From contig NZ_FODY01000021.1 of assembly GCF_900110485.1 (NCBI RefSeq), positions 21,065 to 85,064 of the forward strand: a stretch of 64,000 nucleotides of DNA, given 5' to 3'. The position numbers and the translations under genes are program-made. Numbering within the stretch: position 1 is the stretch's first letter; every line of letters starts with the position of its first letter. The notes under the pieces were generated by a model. That model was not told where the DNA came from and did no database searches. It was given only the letters and a program-made list of their open reading frames with translations. Below, piece by piece: positions 51,801 to 59,158 of this stretch. The stretch is from Propionispora vibrioides. Its GTDB lineage: Bacteria; Bacillota; Negativicutes; Propionisporales; Propionisporaceae.

Positions 51801-53738
51801 GATTCGGCCCAAGTTATTGCCAGTCAGCTTAAAGCCACCAGTTTTAGTTATCAGCTTGCAGTAGAGGGTTATACCTATTTCTTTATCAAAGCGGTTAATT
51901 CCAGCGGCTATTACAGCAAAAACGCAGCCGAAGCTGCACTGCAGGTGGTCTTGAAGCCGGATGCGGTTTCCCAGCTTACGGCTGTTCAAAGCGCAAAAGA
52001 TAAAAGCATGATTCTTTTAACCTGGGACGCGGTAAAGGGAGAAGATATTGCCGGCTATCGGGTAACAACCAAGGATGGCGCCTATATGACTAAAGAGCTT
52101 ACTTACCGCTATGAGGCGAGGGAAGATGTGACCTATATGTTTGCCGTGCAGGCTGTTACGATAGCTGGATATGTCTCCAAAACCACAAACTGCAGCCTCG
52201 CAGTAACTATAGCGGCAGAGGATGTGAACGGACTGACCGTACAGCAATCCGGTACTGACCGGACAAAGGTGATTCTAACCTGGGCTGCACCGGCAGAACT
52301 GGATGTGGCGTACTACATCATTAAGGCAGGAACGGCATGGGAAACAGCTTCTGTTTTGGCAACACGGATTACCGGCACCCGTTTTGAAACGTCGGTCACT
52401 GAGGAAACGGAGCAAACTTTTTTAATTAAGGCGGTTACCCTGGCCGGAAACGAGAGTCAATATCCGGCTCAGGTCAGCGGCATATTCAATCTCCATCCTG
52501 ATCCGGTGACCAATCTGGTGGTAACCCAGTCGGCTACAGATACGTCGGTGCTGAACATTGCCTGGACAGGCATACTGGAAAGTGACCTGGCTTATTATGA
52601 CGTACGCGTAGGAAGTTCCTGGGAGGAAGCTGTTCCCATTGCAACCACGCAGGAAACAAGCTGTACTTATACGGTACGGGCCAGTGGGGCGGTGAAAATA
52701 TTAATAAAAGCGATGAATGTGGCTAAGTTTTACTCCGATGAGACTGTAGCTACACTGTATTGTACGGTGGAACCGGCAGCGATCAGCAATTTTCGGGTAT
52801 ACCAAAATGGGGCTTACGTGGAACTCTACTGGGACAAAGCGGTTGAGACCGATGTGACCGGGTATGAAATCCGGGAAGGATCAGGTTTTAGTGGTGGTTC
52901 CCTGGTAGTAACAGGGCAGACGACAACTAGCTATAAGTATATGGTTGACACCGAACGAATGTACCGGTATCACATAAAAGCCATCAATAAAGGCGGCTTT
53001 TACAGCATAACAGCGGCCAATGCTAATGTTCTGGTGGACGACTTGCCGGCAAGAAATGTGATCGAAGCCTTCGATGAGTTTGCACTGCAATCCGGGACGC
53101 ACGACAATACTGCCTTTCAGACCTCGCAATACAAGTTTAGCAATCTAGGTGGTAAATTTAGCGACTATCCGACGACGCGGTTTAGTGAAATTGGCGGTTC
53201 CACCGTGCTGACTTTGGCGAAAAATGATTCAGAGTACTGTTCTAGTGGTACATATACTTGTAAACAACTGGATATTGGGCAAACGCTGACAGCTAATATA
53301 ACGTCGTATTTTGTTTCTTCTGTGTTCATGGTGCCGGGGACCTCTGCAACATTGCAGTACAGAACAAGCCGGGATGGCAGTGCATTTACTGAGTGGCAGG
53401 ACTTTACCACTGTTCAGGCCACGTTCCGCTATCTGGAATTCCGGGTCCTGCTGGCTACTACGGATATCGCTAAAACGCCGGAAGTTAACCATCTGGTTAT
53501 TTCAGTGGATGTGCCGGAGAGCGAGCTGTGTGTCACGGCTGATATAGCTGCCGGTGGAACTACAATACCGTATGGGCGGACTTTTTACACAGTTCCGGTA
53601 GTGACACCTACCGCAGTTGGCGAGGACCTGCATGCACAGGTGATAGAAAAAAATACCACAGGAGCAACCATTAAAGTAAAAGACTCTTCCAACAACGATG
53701 TCGGTGGAACGGTGGATCTACTGATCAGGGGATACTAA
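48810..53738 (+). CDS. Tail-tip host-specificity protein, gpI/gpJ fusion with FN3 repeats
   Basis: 1642 residues. Residues 1-130 resemble lambda gpI: an ubiquitin-like start and the hydrophobic GTLALGYATGSLAKTWGGKF and ANMAAGAIGIAGGMLLNHWF. Residues ~140-770 are the J core with YGTMRTAGQILAQHISSNDE and ILLCGGEGPIDSISDIRIND. Seven fibronectin type III-like repeats run from ~775 to ~1410, each starting with a -V--L-V-QS--D-- pattern (for example TDVAGLAASLDVVDVTKVKL). The last ~230 residues are the receptor-side tip. It attaches the tail to the outer surface of target cells. Large size and many FN3 repeats suggest reach through a surface layer or outer membrane glycans. Confidence 0.85.
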   Translation: MISLTILKNPFNYNEKELHTCEYVPGKTVYEYIQPYVMGLEEYIVSANGDIVENIQTQQVTSGDWLAVCPVVGKSGKDWFRMIGTLALGYATGSLAKTWGGKFWANMAAGAIGIAGGMLLNHWFPPAKADQATVQTNSSYNWSNAQSQSGQGNALAVTYGTMRTAGQILAQHISSNDEEQYMNILLCGGEGPIDSISDIRINDNPVSYYKDVVVETRLGANDQSAIANFNDTYDDQPLAYELNADNTWATQQTEGNAVQGLEVTLQFPGGLYYINDNSSLGNASVTVKLQYRKVGDTNWNDFTTAVITAAKNTEFFRTYRLDHLSAAQYEVRAQCTAKSGTTTRHSTRVYWSQLSSIMYDDFARPGKVLIGIKALATSQLSGGTPVVTWLQTRSQVWVWNPESNAYEQKAASNPAWAAYDMIHRCRQIKNIHTGNNEFVVQGAPAARAMYQDFVRWAAFCDDRKLTFDYIFDTANDLWSLLQKPEGVGRGKVIMRGTKFGCVCDAPGEPVQLFTVGNILTDKFKETFVSLKDRANAIEVSFSNKNKAYEKEIITVYADDYEKADGPNITQITLDGATTVEQAYREAKYRLRLNQHLVRTVEHSADIDAIACQINDVVLLAHDVPQWGFSGRLLEATKTTLTLDREVTLEPGKSYAVALQVTNPAARTSQEVQSLVTVAVQGVTEETVTNVITLASPLSTVPMKWDLYSFGETNKVVKPFQVLNISRDQDLRRKITCLEYIEDIYKETADIPDINYSALDTTVEVRQVSVAEETYRQKDGTMISNLNVSWNIPRTTAISSYKVLYSDDNGSTWTEWRTGLITQSTTISGVKTATTYLVKVCTINSFGVVSKGVQASIYVAGKDLPPTDVAGLAASLDVVDVTKVKLSWPAVADIDLAGYRIREGATVLENLAQITTYSYAATESRAYTFSVTAVDNSGNESVVAAAATVQVTVEPSVVQGFVINQRLSDRSYVDMTWKANADAGLSHYEIRMSDKEDWDSAQVIASQLKATSFSYQLAVEGYTYFFIKAVNSSGYYSKNAAEAALQVVLKPDAVSQLTAVQSAKDKSMILLTWDAVKGEDIAGYRVTTKDGAYMTKELTYRYEAREDVTYMFAVQAVTIAGYVSKTTNCSLAVTIAAEDVNGLTVQQSGTDRTKVILTWAAPAELDVAYYIIKAGTAWETASVLATRITGTRFETSVTEETEQTFLIKAVTLAGNESQYPAQVSGIFNLHPDPVTNLVVTQSATDTSVLNIAWTGILESDLAYYDVRVGSSWEEAVPIATTQETSCTYTVRASGAVKILIKAMNVAKFYSDETVATLYCTVEPAAISNFRVYQNGAYVELYWDKAVETDVTGYEIREGSGFSGGSLVVTGQTTTSYKYMVDTERMYRYHIKAINKGGFYSITAANANVLVDDLPARNVIEAFDEFALQSGTHDNTAFQTSQYKFSNLGGKFSDYPTTRFSEIGGSTVLTLAKNDSEYCSSGTYTCKQLDIGQTLTANITSYFVSSVFMVPGTSATLQYRTSRDGSAFTEWQDFTTVQATFRYLEFRVLLATTDIAKTPEVNHLVISVDVPESELCVTADIAAGGTTIPYGRTFYTVPVVTPTAVGEDLHAQVIEKNTTGATIKVKDSSNNDVGGTVDLLIRGY

Positions 53739-53759
53739 ATATTTTTATGAGGTGATGAT

Positions 53760-54632
53760 ATGTCTTATAATGAAAAACTGCCAATGGATGATGAGTATAT
53801 CGCGTCAGGTCCGGCGGATATCCGTGAGAATTTCCGGGCCTTAAAGGAGGACCAAATCGTTGATGCCGGTACATTGGCCGGCCTTGCACCAGGCAATTCC
53901 GGAGGCAATATTCCGCTATCTAACGGGGTGGTCAATTCAGGACTGAATGCCGATAAACTGGACGGGCTGGATGCTGCTGCCTTCGCGAGTGCTGCGCATA
54001 TCCATGCTGTTGCTACTGATTCGTCAAACGGTTTTATGTCAAATACCGACAAAGCAAAACTGAATGCCATCGCGACTGGGGCGGAAGTTAATCAGAACGC
54101 TTTTTCTAGTGTGCTGGTGGGTAGTACTACCATACAAGCAGACAGTGTAGCAGATACTTTGGAAATTACCGCCGGGGCAAACATATCGCTTACATCAGAC
54201 GCAACCAATGACCGAGTAACGATTGCAGTGTCAGGGACAGTTCCGTCAGCTACCACGGCGACTATCGCAGCAGCTTGTACGGGAAATGCGGCAACCGCAA
54301 CAAAACTAGCAACCGTACGAGCTATAAATGGTGTGGCGTTTGATGGAGGTAGCGATATAGCTATAGTTGATTCCACGAAAGCACCCATTTCACATGCATC
54401 TACTAGTACGACTTATGGAATAGCAACGGCATCAAGCTATGGGCACGCCAAGGCATCCACTGATACGCCTGCTGCTGCAGGAACGGCGGCAGTTGGTACC
54501 GATAATGGGTTATATGCACGGGGTGATCATGTTCATCCTGCTCAAACTGATATTGCAGGAAAGGCTGCAACAGCAACAACTGCCTACAATATCCCTAATT
54601 CAGATGTTGGCGGGAATATTTGGATAGCGTAG
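53760..54632 (+). CDS. Tail fibre protein
   Basis: 290 residues. N-terminus with DDEYIASGPADIRENFRALK, then GLNADKLDGLDAAAFASAAH and NGFMSNTDKAKLNAIATGAE, which are recurrent tail-fibre shaft motifs; the region to the end is Ala/Thr-rich (ATATKLATVRAINGVAFDGG) like triple-beta fibres. No chaperone domain is seen. AGGTGATGAT precedes the ATG. Connects to the J-like tip or baseplate. Confidence 0.78.
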   Translation: MSYNEKLPMDDEYIASGPADIRENFRALKEDQIVDAGTLAGLAPGNSGGNIPLSNGVVNSGLNADKLDGLDAAAFASAAHIHAVATDSSNGFMSNTDKAKLNAIATGAEVNQNAFSSVLVGSTTIQADSVADTLEITAGANISLTSDATNDRVTIAVSGTVPSATTATIAAACTGNAATATKLATVRAINGVAFDGGSDIAIVDSTKAPISHASTSTTYGIATASSYGHAKASTDTPAAAGTAAVGTDNGLYARGDHVHPAQTDIAGKAATATTAYNIPNSDVGGNIWIA

Positions 54633-54641
54633 GAGGGGAAA

Positions 54642-55424
54642 ATGGCTACTTATACAAAAAAATTACACATTAGAAAAAACAACATTATTACAGATATTTG
54701 TTTATACACAACCACAAGTGAAGTCGGTAGTGATTATGTAATTTTAAATATTAATGGAAATATAGTATACGCAAAGTTAGGTAGTACAACAGATGCAAAT
54801 GCCAGTCCACTGCGAATTAGAAAGAGTAGTTCTGTGTATGCTGTTCTAACCCAGGCAACACCGCCATATGGTAGCATATCCTATACAGTAGCCGGAACTT
54901 ATACTTTTACCACATCAGGTGGAGTCACAAAAATCAAAATTACCTTAGTCGGCGGTGGCGGTGCCGCCGATGATTATTGGGAGGAGGATAACAAAGAGGG
55001 GTATATAGATCCTAATTATTCCTGTGGCGGCGGTGGTGGAAGTGGATATTTTTCAACAGGGATATATGATGTGACCCCAAATACTTCCTATATAGTAACT
55101 GTTGGCGCAGGAGCCGGTATAAATAGTAACTATAAGCAGACATATGGAAAAAGCAGTTCGGTTGGTAATATTGTGTCCGTTAATGGTGGCCAGACTGGTA
55201 GTCGCGGCTCAAACACTGATGGTGGAATAGGTGGTGTTAATGGGACAAAAGGAGATATCAACCAATTGCCGATGAAAGGTGGCACCGGCGGGGTTCCTCC
55301 CGCTCCATATGCACCATACGGGAAAGGTGGAAACGGTGGAGAACCGGCGGGATATGGGGGAGCTAAGGCCACAGCAGGGGTAAATGGTATGGTTAAGATT
55401 GAATGGGGCATTGGGATACAATAG
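54642..55424 (+). CDS. Glycine-rich fibre tip / adhesin-like protein
   Basis: 260 residues. The first 85 residues contain TYTKKLHIRKNNIITDICLY. From ~95 on the sequence is Gly-rich: KIKITLVGGGGAADDYW, CGGGGGSGYFSTGIYDV, YIVTVGAGAGINSNYK, APYGKGGNGGEPAGYGGAKA. This resembles polyglycine sandwich adhesins at phage fibre ends (gp38-like). AGGAGGGG precedes the ATG. It probably gives receptor specificity; more AT-rich than its neighbours, as expected for an exchanged tip. Confidence 0.65.
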   Translation: MATYTKKLHIRKNNIITDICLYTTTSEVGSDYVILNINGNIVYAKLGSTTDANASPLRIRKSSSVYAVLTQATPPYGSISYTVAGTYTFTTSGGVTKIKITLVGGGGAADDYWEEDNKEGYIDPNYSCGGGGGSGYFSTGIYDVTPNTSYIVTVGAGAGINSNYKQTYGKSSSVGNIVSVNGGQTGSRGSNTDGGIGGVNGTKGDINQLPMKGGTGGVPPAPYAPYGKGGNGGEPAGYGGAKATAGVNGMVKIEWGIGIQ

Positions 55425-55469
55425 GCTATCCCCTATGAAATATACCTATACGAAAAAGGAGACAGGGCT

Positions 55470-55643
55470 GTGGGAGATGAAGGTGTTGCCCGGTTAATTA
55501 ATAAGCTTGATGATGTAAGTGAACGGCTGGCCAGAGTAGAAACCTTGCTGGAGGAGCGGGAAAAAAACAAAATCAGTTTGGCTGGACTGCTGGCATGGCT
55601 GGCTACTACCGCGATAGCCGTTTATGGTGTGCTTCACAAATAG
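55470..55643 (+). CDS. XhlA-like holin-associated protein
   Basis: 57 residues, GTG start with AAAAGGAG 8 nt upstream. Helical acidic N-terminus (VARLINKLDDVSERLARVET, LLEEREKNK) followed by one hydrophobic helix LAGLLAWLATTAIAVYGVLH, the layout of hemolysin XhlA/bhlA proteins that work with the lysis amidase. Too short for many gene finders. Confidence 0.75.
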   Translation: MGDEGVARLINKLDDVSERLARVETLLEEREKNKISLAGLLAWLATTAIAVYGVLHK

Positions 55644-55654
55644 GGGGAATGGAT

Positions 55655-56215
55655 ATGAAAGGGGTAACACTGGAAGAGTTAAGACAGCTTGCCTTAGACA
55701 GCAAGGCCTCGCTTTGGCAAAAGGCTTGCAGCCTGAATCGCGAGGTGAAATTATATCTGCACTGGTCTGCCGGTCATTATGGGCAGTTTTTTGACGATTA
55801 TCATATCAATATTGACCGGGATGGCAGTGTGTATGTCAGCACGGAAGATCTGAGCGCCGTATTAGCCCATACCTGGCGGAGAAATACGGGCAGTGTGGGA
55901 ATGGCACTAGCTTGCTGTTATGGCGCCACAACGAAAGACTTGGGGAACGAACCGCCGACGGCTGCACAGATGGAAGCTATGGCACAGGTGATCAGTGTGT
56001 TGGCCAGTGTCCTGGGAATTCCCATTGATTTGCAGCATGTTCTGACCCATGGCGAGGCCGGTGACAATATGGATGGCCTTGATATAACCGAAAAGTACGG
56101 TATGAACAGTACTTGCGAACGTTGGGATATCGCCATACTGCATACCGGTGATGGATGGGGTTCCGGCGGCGATATCCTTAGAGGAAAAGCTATCTGGTAT
56201 CAATATCATTCGTAG
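55655..56215 (+). CDS. N-acetylmuramoyl-L-alanine amidase (Amidase_2)
   Basis: 186 residues. Zinc ligands: histidine in KLYLHWSAGHYGQFFDDYHI, histidine in LQHVLTHGEAGDNMDGLDIT and aspartate in STCERWDIA. NTGSVGMALACCYGATTK is the conserved middle. No separate wall-binding domain. It cleaves the peptidoglycan stem peptide and releases particles by lysis. ATG 55655 has GGGGG 7-10 nt before it; the longer frame overlaps the XhlA-like gene. Confidence 0.85.
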   Translation: MKGVTLEELRQLALDSKASLWQKACSLNREVKLYLHWSAGHYGQFFDDYHINIDRDGSVYVSTEDLSAVLAHTWRRNTGSVGMALACCYGATTKDLGNEPPTAAQMEAMAQVISVLASVLGIPIDLQHVLTHGEAGDNMDGLDITEKYGMNSTCERWDIAILHTGDGWGSGGDILRGKAIWYQYHS

Positions 56216-56226
56216 GAGCGATGAAT

Positions 56227-56841
56227 ATGGTTACGCTTATTTTCGTCCGGGGAGATCCAGTCAGTATGATTGATCGTACGATTGAAGCCGTTAGTCAGGG
56301 GGATTTTTGCCATGTAGCCGTTCAGTTCGCCTGGGGGATCGTGGAAGCCTTAGGCGTACCGGAAAGAGGGTTTGTGCCGGGGGTGCGATTGTCGCCGACA
56401 GACAAGTATGACGGTAAAGCAGTTGCAACGATGAAGCTGGCACTGCCGGAGGAAGCCGCCGCCGAACAGGAGGCCCGCAGGCTGCTTGGCCGGTTATATA
56501 GTTATATCGGCTGCCTGGAAGGCGGCATATATGATCTGACCGGGATCAGGCTGCAGCCTTGGTTAAATAAGCTCAGTGACTGGCTGCAGATTCGGTTATT
56601 CGGTACAGTTCTGCCGGTTGATATTGGAACCTGGTCGATGAACTGTTCCGAAACGGCTGCCCGGATTATCAGAGCCGGTGGAATCAATGTACTGCCCGGT
56701 GTGGAGGCCGATTGTATTACACCGATGGATCTGATCCGCTATTTTCAAATCGATAAGGGGGAATTAACCATGAGTGAAGAAACTATAAGCAACAGTTCGG
56801 CAGATAAAACTGATGCGACAAATACTCTATTGTATCAATGA
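56227..56841 (+). CDS. NlpC/P60-like (permuted, YiiX-type) hydrolase
   Basis: 204 residues. LIFVRGDPVSMIDRTIEAVS and GDFCHVAVQFAWGIVEALGV give the histidine region at the N-terminus; TWSMNCSETAARIIRAGGIN gives the cysteine later, the permuted order of YiiX/EbsB-like NlpC/P60 proteins. The last 30 residues are a Ser/Asp-rich tail. AGGAG lies 8 nt before ATG 56227. Second wall hydrolase of the lysis group or particle-associated. Confidence 0.68.
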   Translation: MVTLIFVRGDPVSMIDRTIEAVSQGDFCHVAVQFAWGIVEALGVPERGFVPGVRLSPTDKYDGKAVATMKLALPEEAAAEQEARRLLGRLYSYIGCLEGGIYDLTGIRLQPWLNKLSDWLQIRLFGTVLPVDIGTWSMNCSETAARIIRAGGINVLPGVEADCITPMDLIRYFQIDKGELTMSEETISNSSADKTDATNTLLYQ

Positions 56842-57092
56842 CAGGCGTTGCCGGTGTAGTCTCCGATATAGCCGGCTCGGTTGTTGACACGGCTGTGGCT
56901 TCCGGCAGTACTTCTGTAACCAATTGGGTTAGCGGGGAGATTGCAAAGCTGCGGGAGGAGATGAATTCCACCGCTAACTTTACGGTAGCCGCCAGGGACA
57001 GGCTGGAGATTGCGGCGCTGGAAACCATGTCGGTGGTGGCGTTGGCCGAGCTTAAGCATTTGGCTGTAAAGCTAAAGGATAAGATTTCATAA
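56838..57092 (+). CDS. Small hypothetical protein at the end of the island
   Basis: 84 residues, start overlapping the previous stop (ATGA). Ala/Val-rich N-terminus (VAGVVSDIAGSVVDTAVASG) and helical charged C-terminus (EMNSTANFTVAARDRLEIAA). Could be a holin-like or structural accessory protein; the hydrophobicity is too low for a clear membrane helix. Confidence 0.6.
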   Translation: MTGVAGVVSDIAGSVVDTAVASGSTSVTNWVSGEIAKLREEMNSTANFTVAARDRLEIAALETMSVVALAELKHLAVKLKDKIS

Positions 57093-57125
57093 TGAATGGT
57101 CTTATGTAGAACATATAAGGTAGGT

Positions 57126-57184
57126 AAAGTGGGGCTGTCTCGAAATAGCTTTTTTTAAAGCGATCGAGACAGCCCCACTTTTTT
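57126..57184. terminator. Strong terminator ending the tail island
   Basis: AAAGTGGGGCTGTCTCG and CGAGACAGCCCCACTTTTTT, with an inner ATAGC..AAGCGAT extension. Confidence 0.9.
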
Positions 57185-57218
57185 ACATATGGGAAATGAG
57201 ACACATCGACCAAGTGAC

Positions 57219-57235
57219 TTGGCACGCCAGTTGCA
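57219..57235 (+). promoter_or_regulatory. Sigma-54 promoter
   Basis: TTGGCAC-GCCAG-TTGCA is a full match to the RpoN consensus TGGCAC-N5-TTGCA, with GG at -24 and GC at -12. Start expected at about 57246. It needs an enhancer-binding activator; none is in the window. Confidence 0.8.
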
Positions 57236-57275
57236 TTATATAAATGGCGAAAGCACAAGTGGAAAGGAGTGGGTA

Positions 57276-57488
57276 TTGGCGCAAATTTCCATCATGACTA
57301 CGATTATGTATACCATGTGGATGAATGGTTGCAAATTCGGGCGAAAAGCGGTGGAACAAATCATGGAAGGCGGCAAAAGCAACCGGGTTATCGAAGCGGC
57401 CTTCATGCTGGGCACCTTGGTTATTTACGAAAATCCTTATTGTTGTTGTTTCCTTGCAAAGAGCTTAGAACAAGGTATGTTTAGTTAG
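57276..57488 (+). CDS. Short protein behind the sigma-54 promoter
   Basis: 70 residues, TTG start with GGAAAGGAG 6 nt upstream, about 30 nt after the predicted RpoN start. ISIMTTIMYTMWMNGCKFGR and VEQIMEGGKSNRVIEAAFML, then YENPYCCCFLAKSLEQ with a CCC triplet. No family recognised; it might be the 5' remainder of a disrupted gene. An ATG at 57189 lies before the promoter start and is not used. Confidence 0.5.
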   Translation: MAQISIMTTIMYTMWMNGCKFGRKAVEQIMEGGKSNRVIEAAFMLGTLVIYENPYCCCFLAKSLEQGMFS

Positions 57489-57765
57489 GGTGATGAGGAA
57501 ACTATAAAAAAATATCCTAGGTTACTTGAAAATAATATCGTCATCATATAAAATAAAAAGTGATAATATACAATAAAAAGTGATAACATACAATAATAAA
57601 ATAAAAATATAAAATAATGAATAAGAACATGTTTGCAAATGATAAAATAAGATTCGCAGTCAATTATGTTAGCACTTTTTATTGAGATTATAGGCTTTGG
57701 TTTTGCCAAAGCTTTGTAGGCTGGTTTGCGTGAAACTACAAATATTAAGTTAGGATGTGATGTTC
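57489..57765. other. AT-rich gap with tandem repeat
   Basis: Contains two copies of a ~22-bp unit (AAAAAGTGATAATATACAAT and AAAAAGTGATAACATACAAT) at about 57555-57600, and the hairpin GGCTTTGG-TTTTG-CCAAAGC at about 57691. No gene. The GC content is lower than on either side. Confidence 0.55.
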
Positions 57766-59133
57766 ATGGGTTTGACATTAGAAAATGTGGGTAAAATGGA
57801 AATCAATGAATTTTTGGGAAGCACGCTGGAATGCCAATGCGGTAAACCCCATAGTGTTAACATTGACAAAATTATTGTGGAAAATGGAGCCATTAATAAG
57901 CTTCCCGGTGTATTGGCTGAAATGGGCTGCAAAAACGCTTTGGTTGTAGCTGATTCGCATACCTTTGACGTAGCCGGTAAAAAAGTGGATGAACTCTTAA
58001 CTGCCAGCAATCTGAAGCATAAGGTATTTGTCTATCAGTCACAGGGCCATCTGGTGCCGAACGAAGAAGCGGTAGGCAAACTGGTGCTGCAGGTGGAAAA
58101 AACCACCGACGTGATTGTAACTGTAGGCTCCGGCAGCTTGAATGATTTGGTTAAGTTCGCTAGCTGGCTGATCAAGGTTCCTTCGGTTTGTGTGGCCACC
58201 GCTCCCTCCATGGACGGCTATGCCTCCGATACTTCGGCTTTAATTATCGACAATTTGAAGACCAGTGTAACATCCGATTATCCTAAAGTTATTATCGGCG
58301 ACGTGGACATCCTGAAGGAAGCGCCCATGAGCATGATCCTGGCCGGTTTCGGTGATATTATCGGCAAGTATTCGGCCCTCAATGACTGGTTGATCAGTGA
58401 AATTGTCAATGGTGAATATCATTGCTCGGTAACCGCCAAAATCTCCAGCGACGCCATTGAAAAATGCGTAACCCAAATGGAAGGCGTGAAAAGAAGAGAA
58501 GACGATGCCATCAGGAATTTGATGGAAGGTCTGGTCCGCACCGGTATCGCCATGAGCTTTGTCGGTAACTCCCGTCCCGCTTCGGGCTGCGAACATCATA
58601 TTGCCCACTTCTGGGAAATGGCCTTCCTGTTTGCCGGTAAAGAAGCTTTGTTGCATGGCACCAAAGTCGGCATGACCAGCGTCATTACCGCCAAACTGTA
58701 TGAACTTCTGACTACGGCCAAAATAGATTTTGACAAGGCGATTAGTGTGGCTAAAGCCTTTGATGAAAAAGCCTGGAAGGAAAAAGTCATTGCCATGTAT
58801 GGTAAGGCTTCACCGGGAATTTTGAAATTAAGCGAAAAAGACGGCAGAAATTCTATCGAAAAACGGATTGCCCGGATTCAAAAGATCAAAGAAAATTATG
58901 AAGCGATTATGAAAATTGCCAAAGCAGCACCGTCGGCAGCAAAGGTAAGATCGCTTATGGAAAACGCCGGCGCTCCGGTAAAACCCTGTCAAGTCGGTAT
59001 TGATGACGCAACGGCTCTGAACGGTATTATCATGGCCAAAGAAGTTCGTCCCCGCTATAGCGTTCTTAACTTGCTGTCTGATGTAGCTATTTTGGAAGAT
59101 CTGGCTAAGGAAGCCGCAGAATACGTAAAATAA
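57766..59133 (+). CDS. sn-glycerol-1-phosphate dehydrogenase, AraM/EgsA type
   Basis: Reduces dihydroxyacetone phosphate to sn-glycerol-1-phosphate with NAD(P)H; 455 residues, iron-alcohol-dehydrogenase-like fold. VGSGSLNDLVKFASWLIKVP binds the cofactor, CVATAPSMDGYASDTSALII and ADIIGKYSALNDW-like GFGDIIGKYSALNDWLISEI carry metal/substrate residues, and SRPASGCEHHIAHFWEM supplies the metal histidines. In Bacillus AraM makes G1P for heptaprenylglyceryl lipids. Start at 57766 follows AGGATG; GTG/ATG 7-9 bases upstream are alternatives. Followed by a phosphatase gene 25 bp on, as in the araL-araM pair. Confidence 0.87.
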   Translation: MGLTLENVGKMEINEFLGSTLECQCGKPHSVNIDKIIVENGAINKLPGVLAEMGCKNALVVADSHTFDVAGKKVDELLTASNLKHKVFVYQSQGHLVPNEEAVGKLVLQVEKTTDVIVTVGSGSLNDLVKFASWLIKVPSVCVATAPSMDGYASDTSALIIDNLKTSVTSDYPKVIIGDVDILKEAPMSMILAGFGDIIGKYSALNDWLISEIVNGEYHCSVTAKISSDAIEKCVTQMEGVKRREDDAIRNLMEGLVRTGIAMSFVGNSRPASGCEHHIAHFWEMAFLFAGKEALLHGTKVGMTSVITAKLYELLTTAKIDFDKAISVAKAFDEKAWKEKVIAMYGKASPGILKLSEKDGRNSIEKRIARIQKIKENYEAIMKIAKAAPSAAKVRSLMENAGAPVKPCQVGIDDATALNGIIMAKEVRPRYSVLNLLSDVAILEDLAKEAAEYVK

Positions 59134-59158
59134 ACAGGTAAAGGAAGAAAATAACTAT

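Larger units (their letters stand above)
42185..57092 (+). mobile_element. Headless lambda-like tail island with toxin-immunity module
   Basis: A one-directional run of phage tail and lysis genes in lambda order: regulator, tail terminator-like, tail tube, [toxin, immunity], M-like, L-like, K-like, I/J-like, fibres, XhlA-like, amidase, NlpC/P60-like. Absent are integrase, repressor, replication, terminase, portal, capsid, and also tape measure and its chaperones. Probably a domesticated tail module (tailocin-like) or its remnant. Confidence 0.75.

Noticed and set aside
42185..57092. Complete prophage
   Set aside because: No integrase, repressor, replication, terminase, portal or capsid gene and no visible att repeats.
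42185..57092. Type VI secretion or contractile injection system
   Set aside because: No sheath, baseplate wedge, AAA+ ATPase or VgrG/PAAR protein; tail genes are of the non-contractile lambda type.
57189..57275. Longer start for the 70-residue protein after the tail island
   Set aside because: Lies upstream of the expected sigma-54 transcript start and has no ribosome site.
57555..57600. Short direct repeats as a CRISPR array
   Set aside because: Only two imperfect units without spacers and no cas genes.
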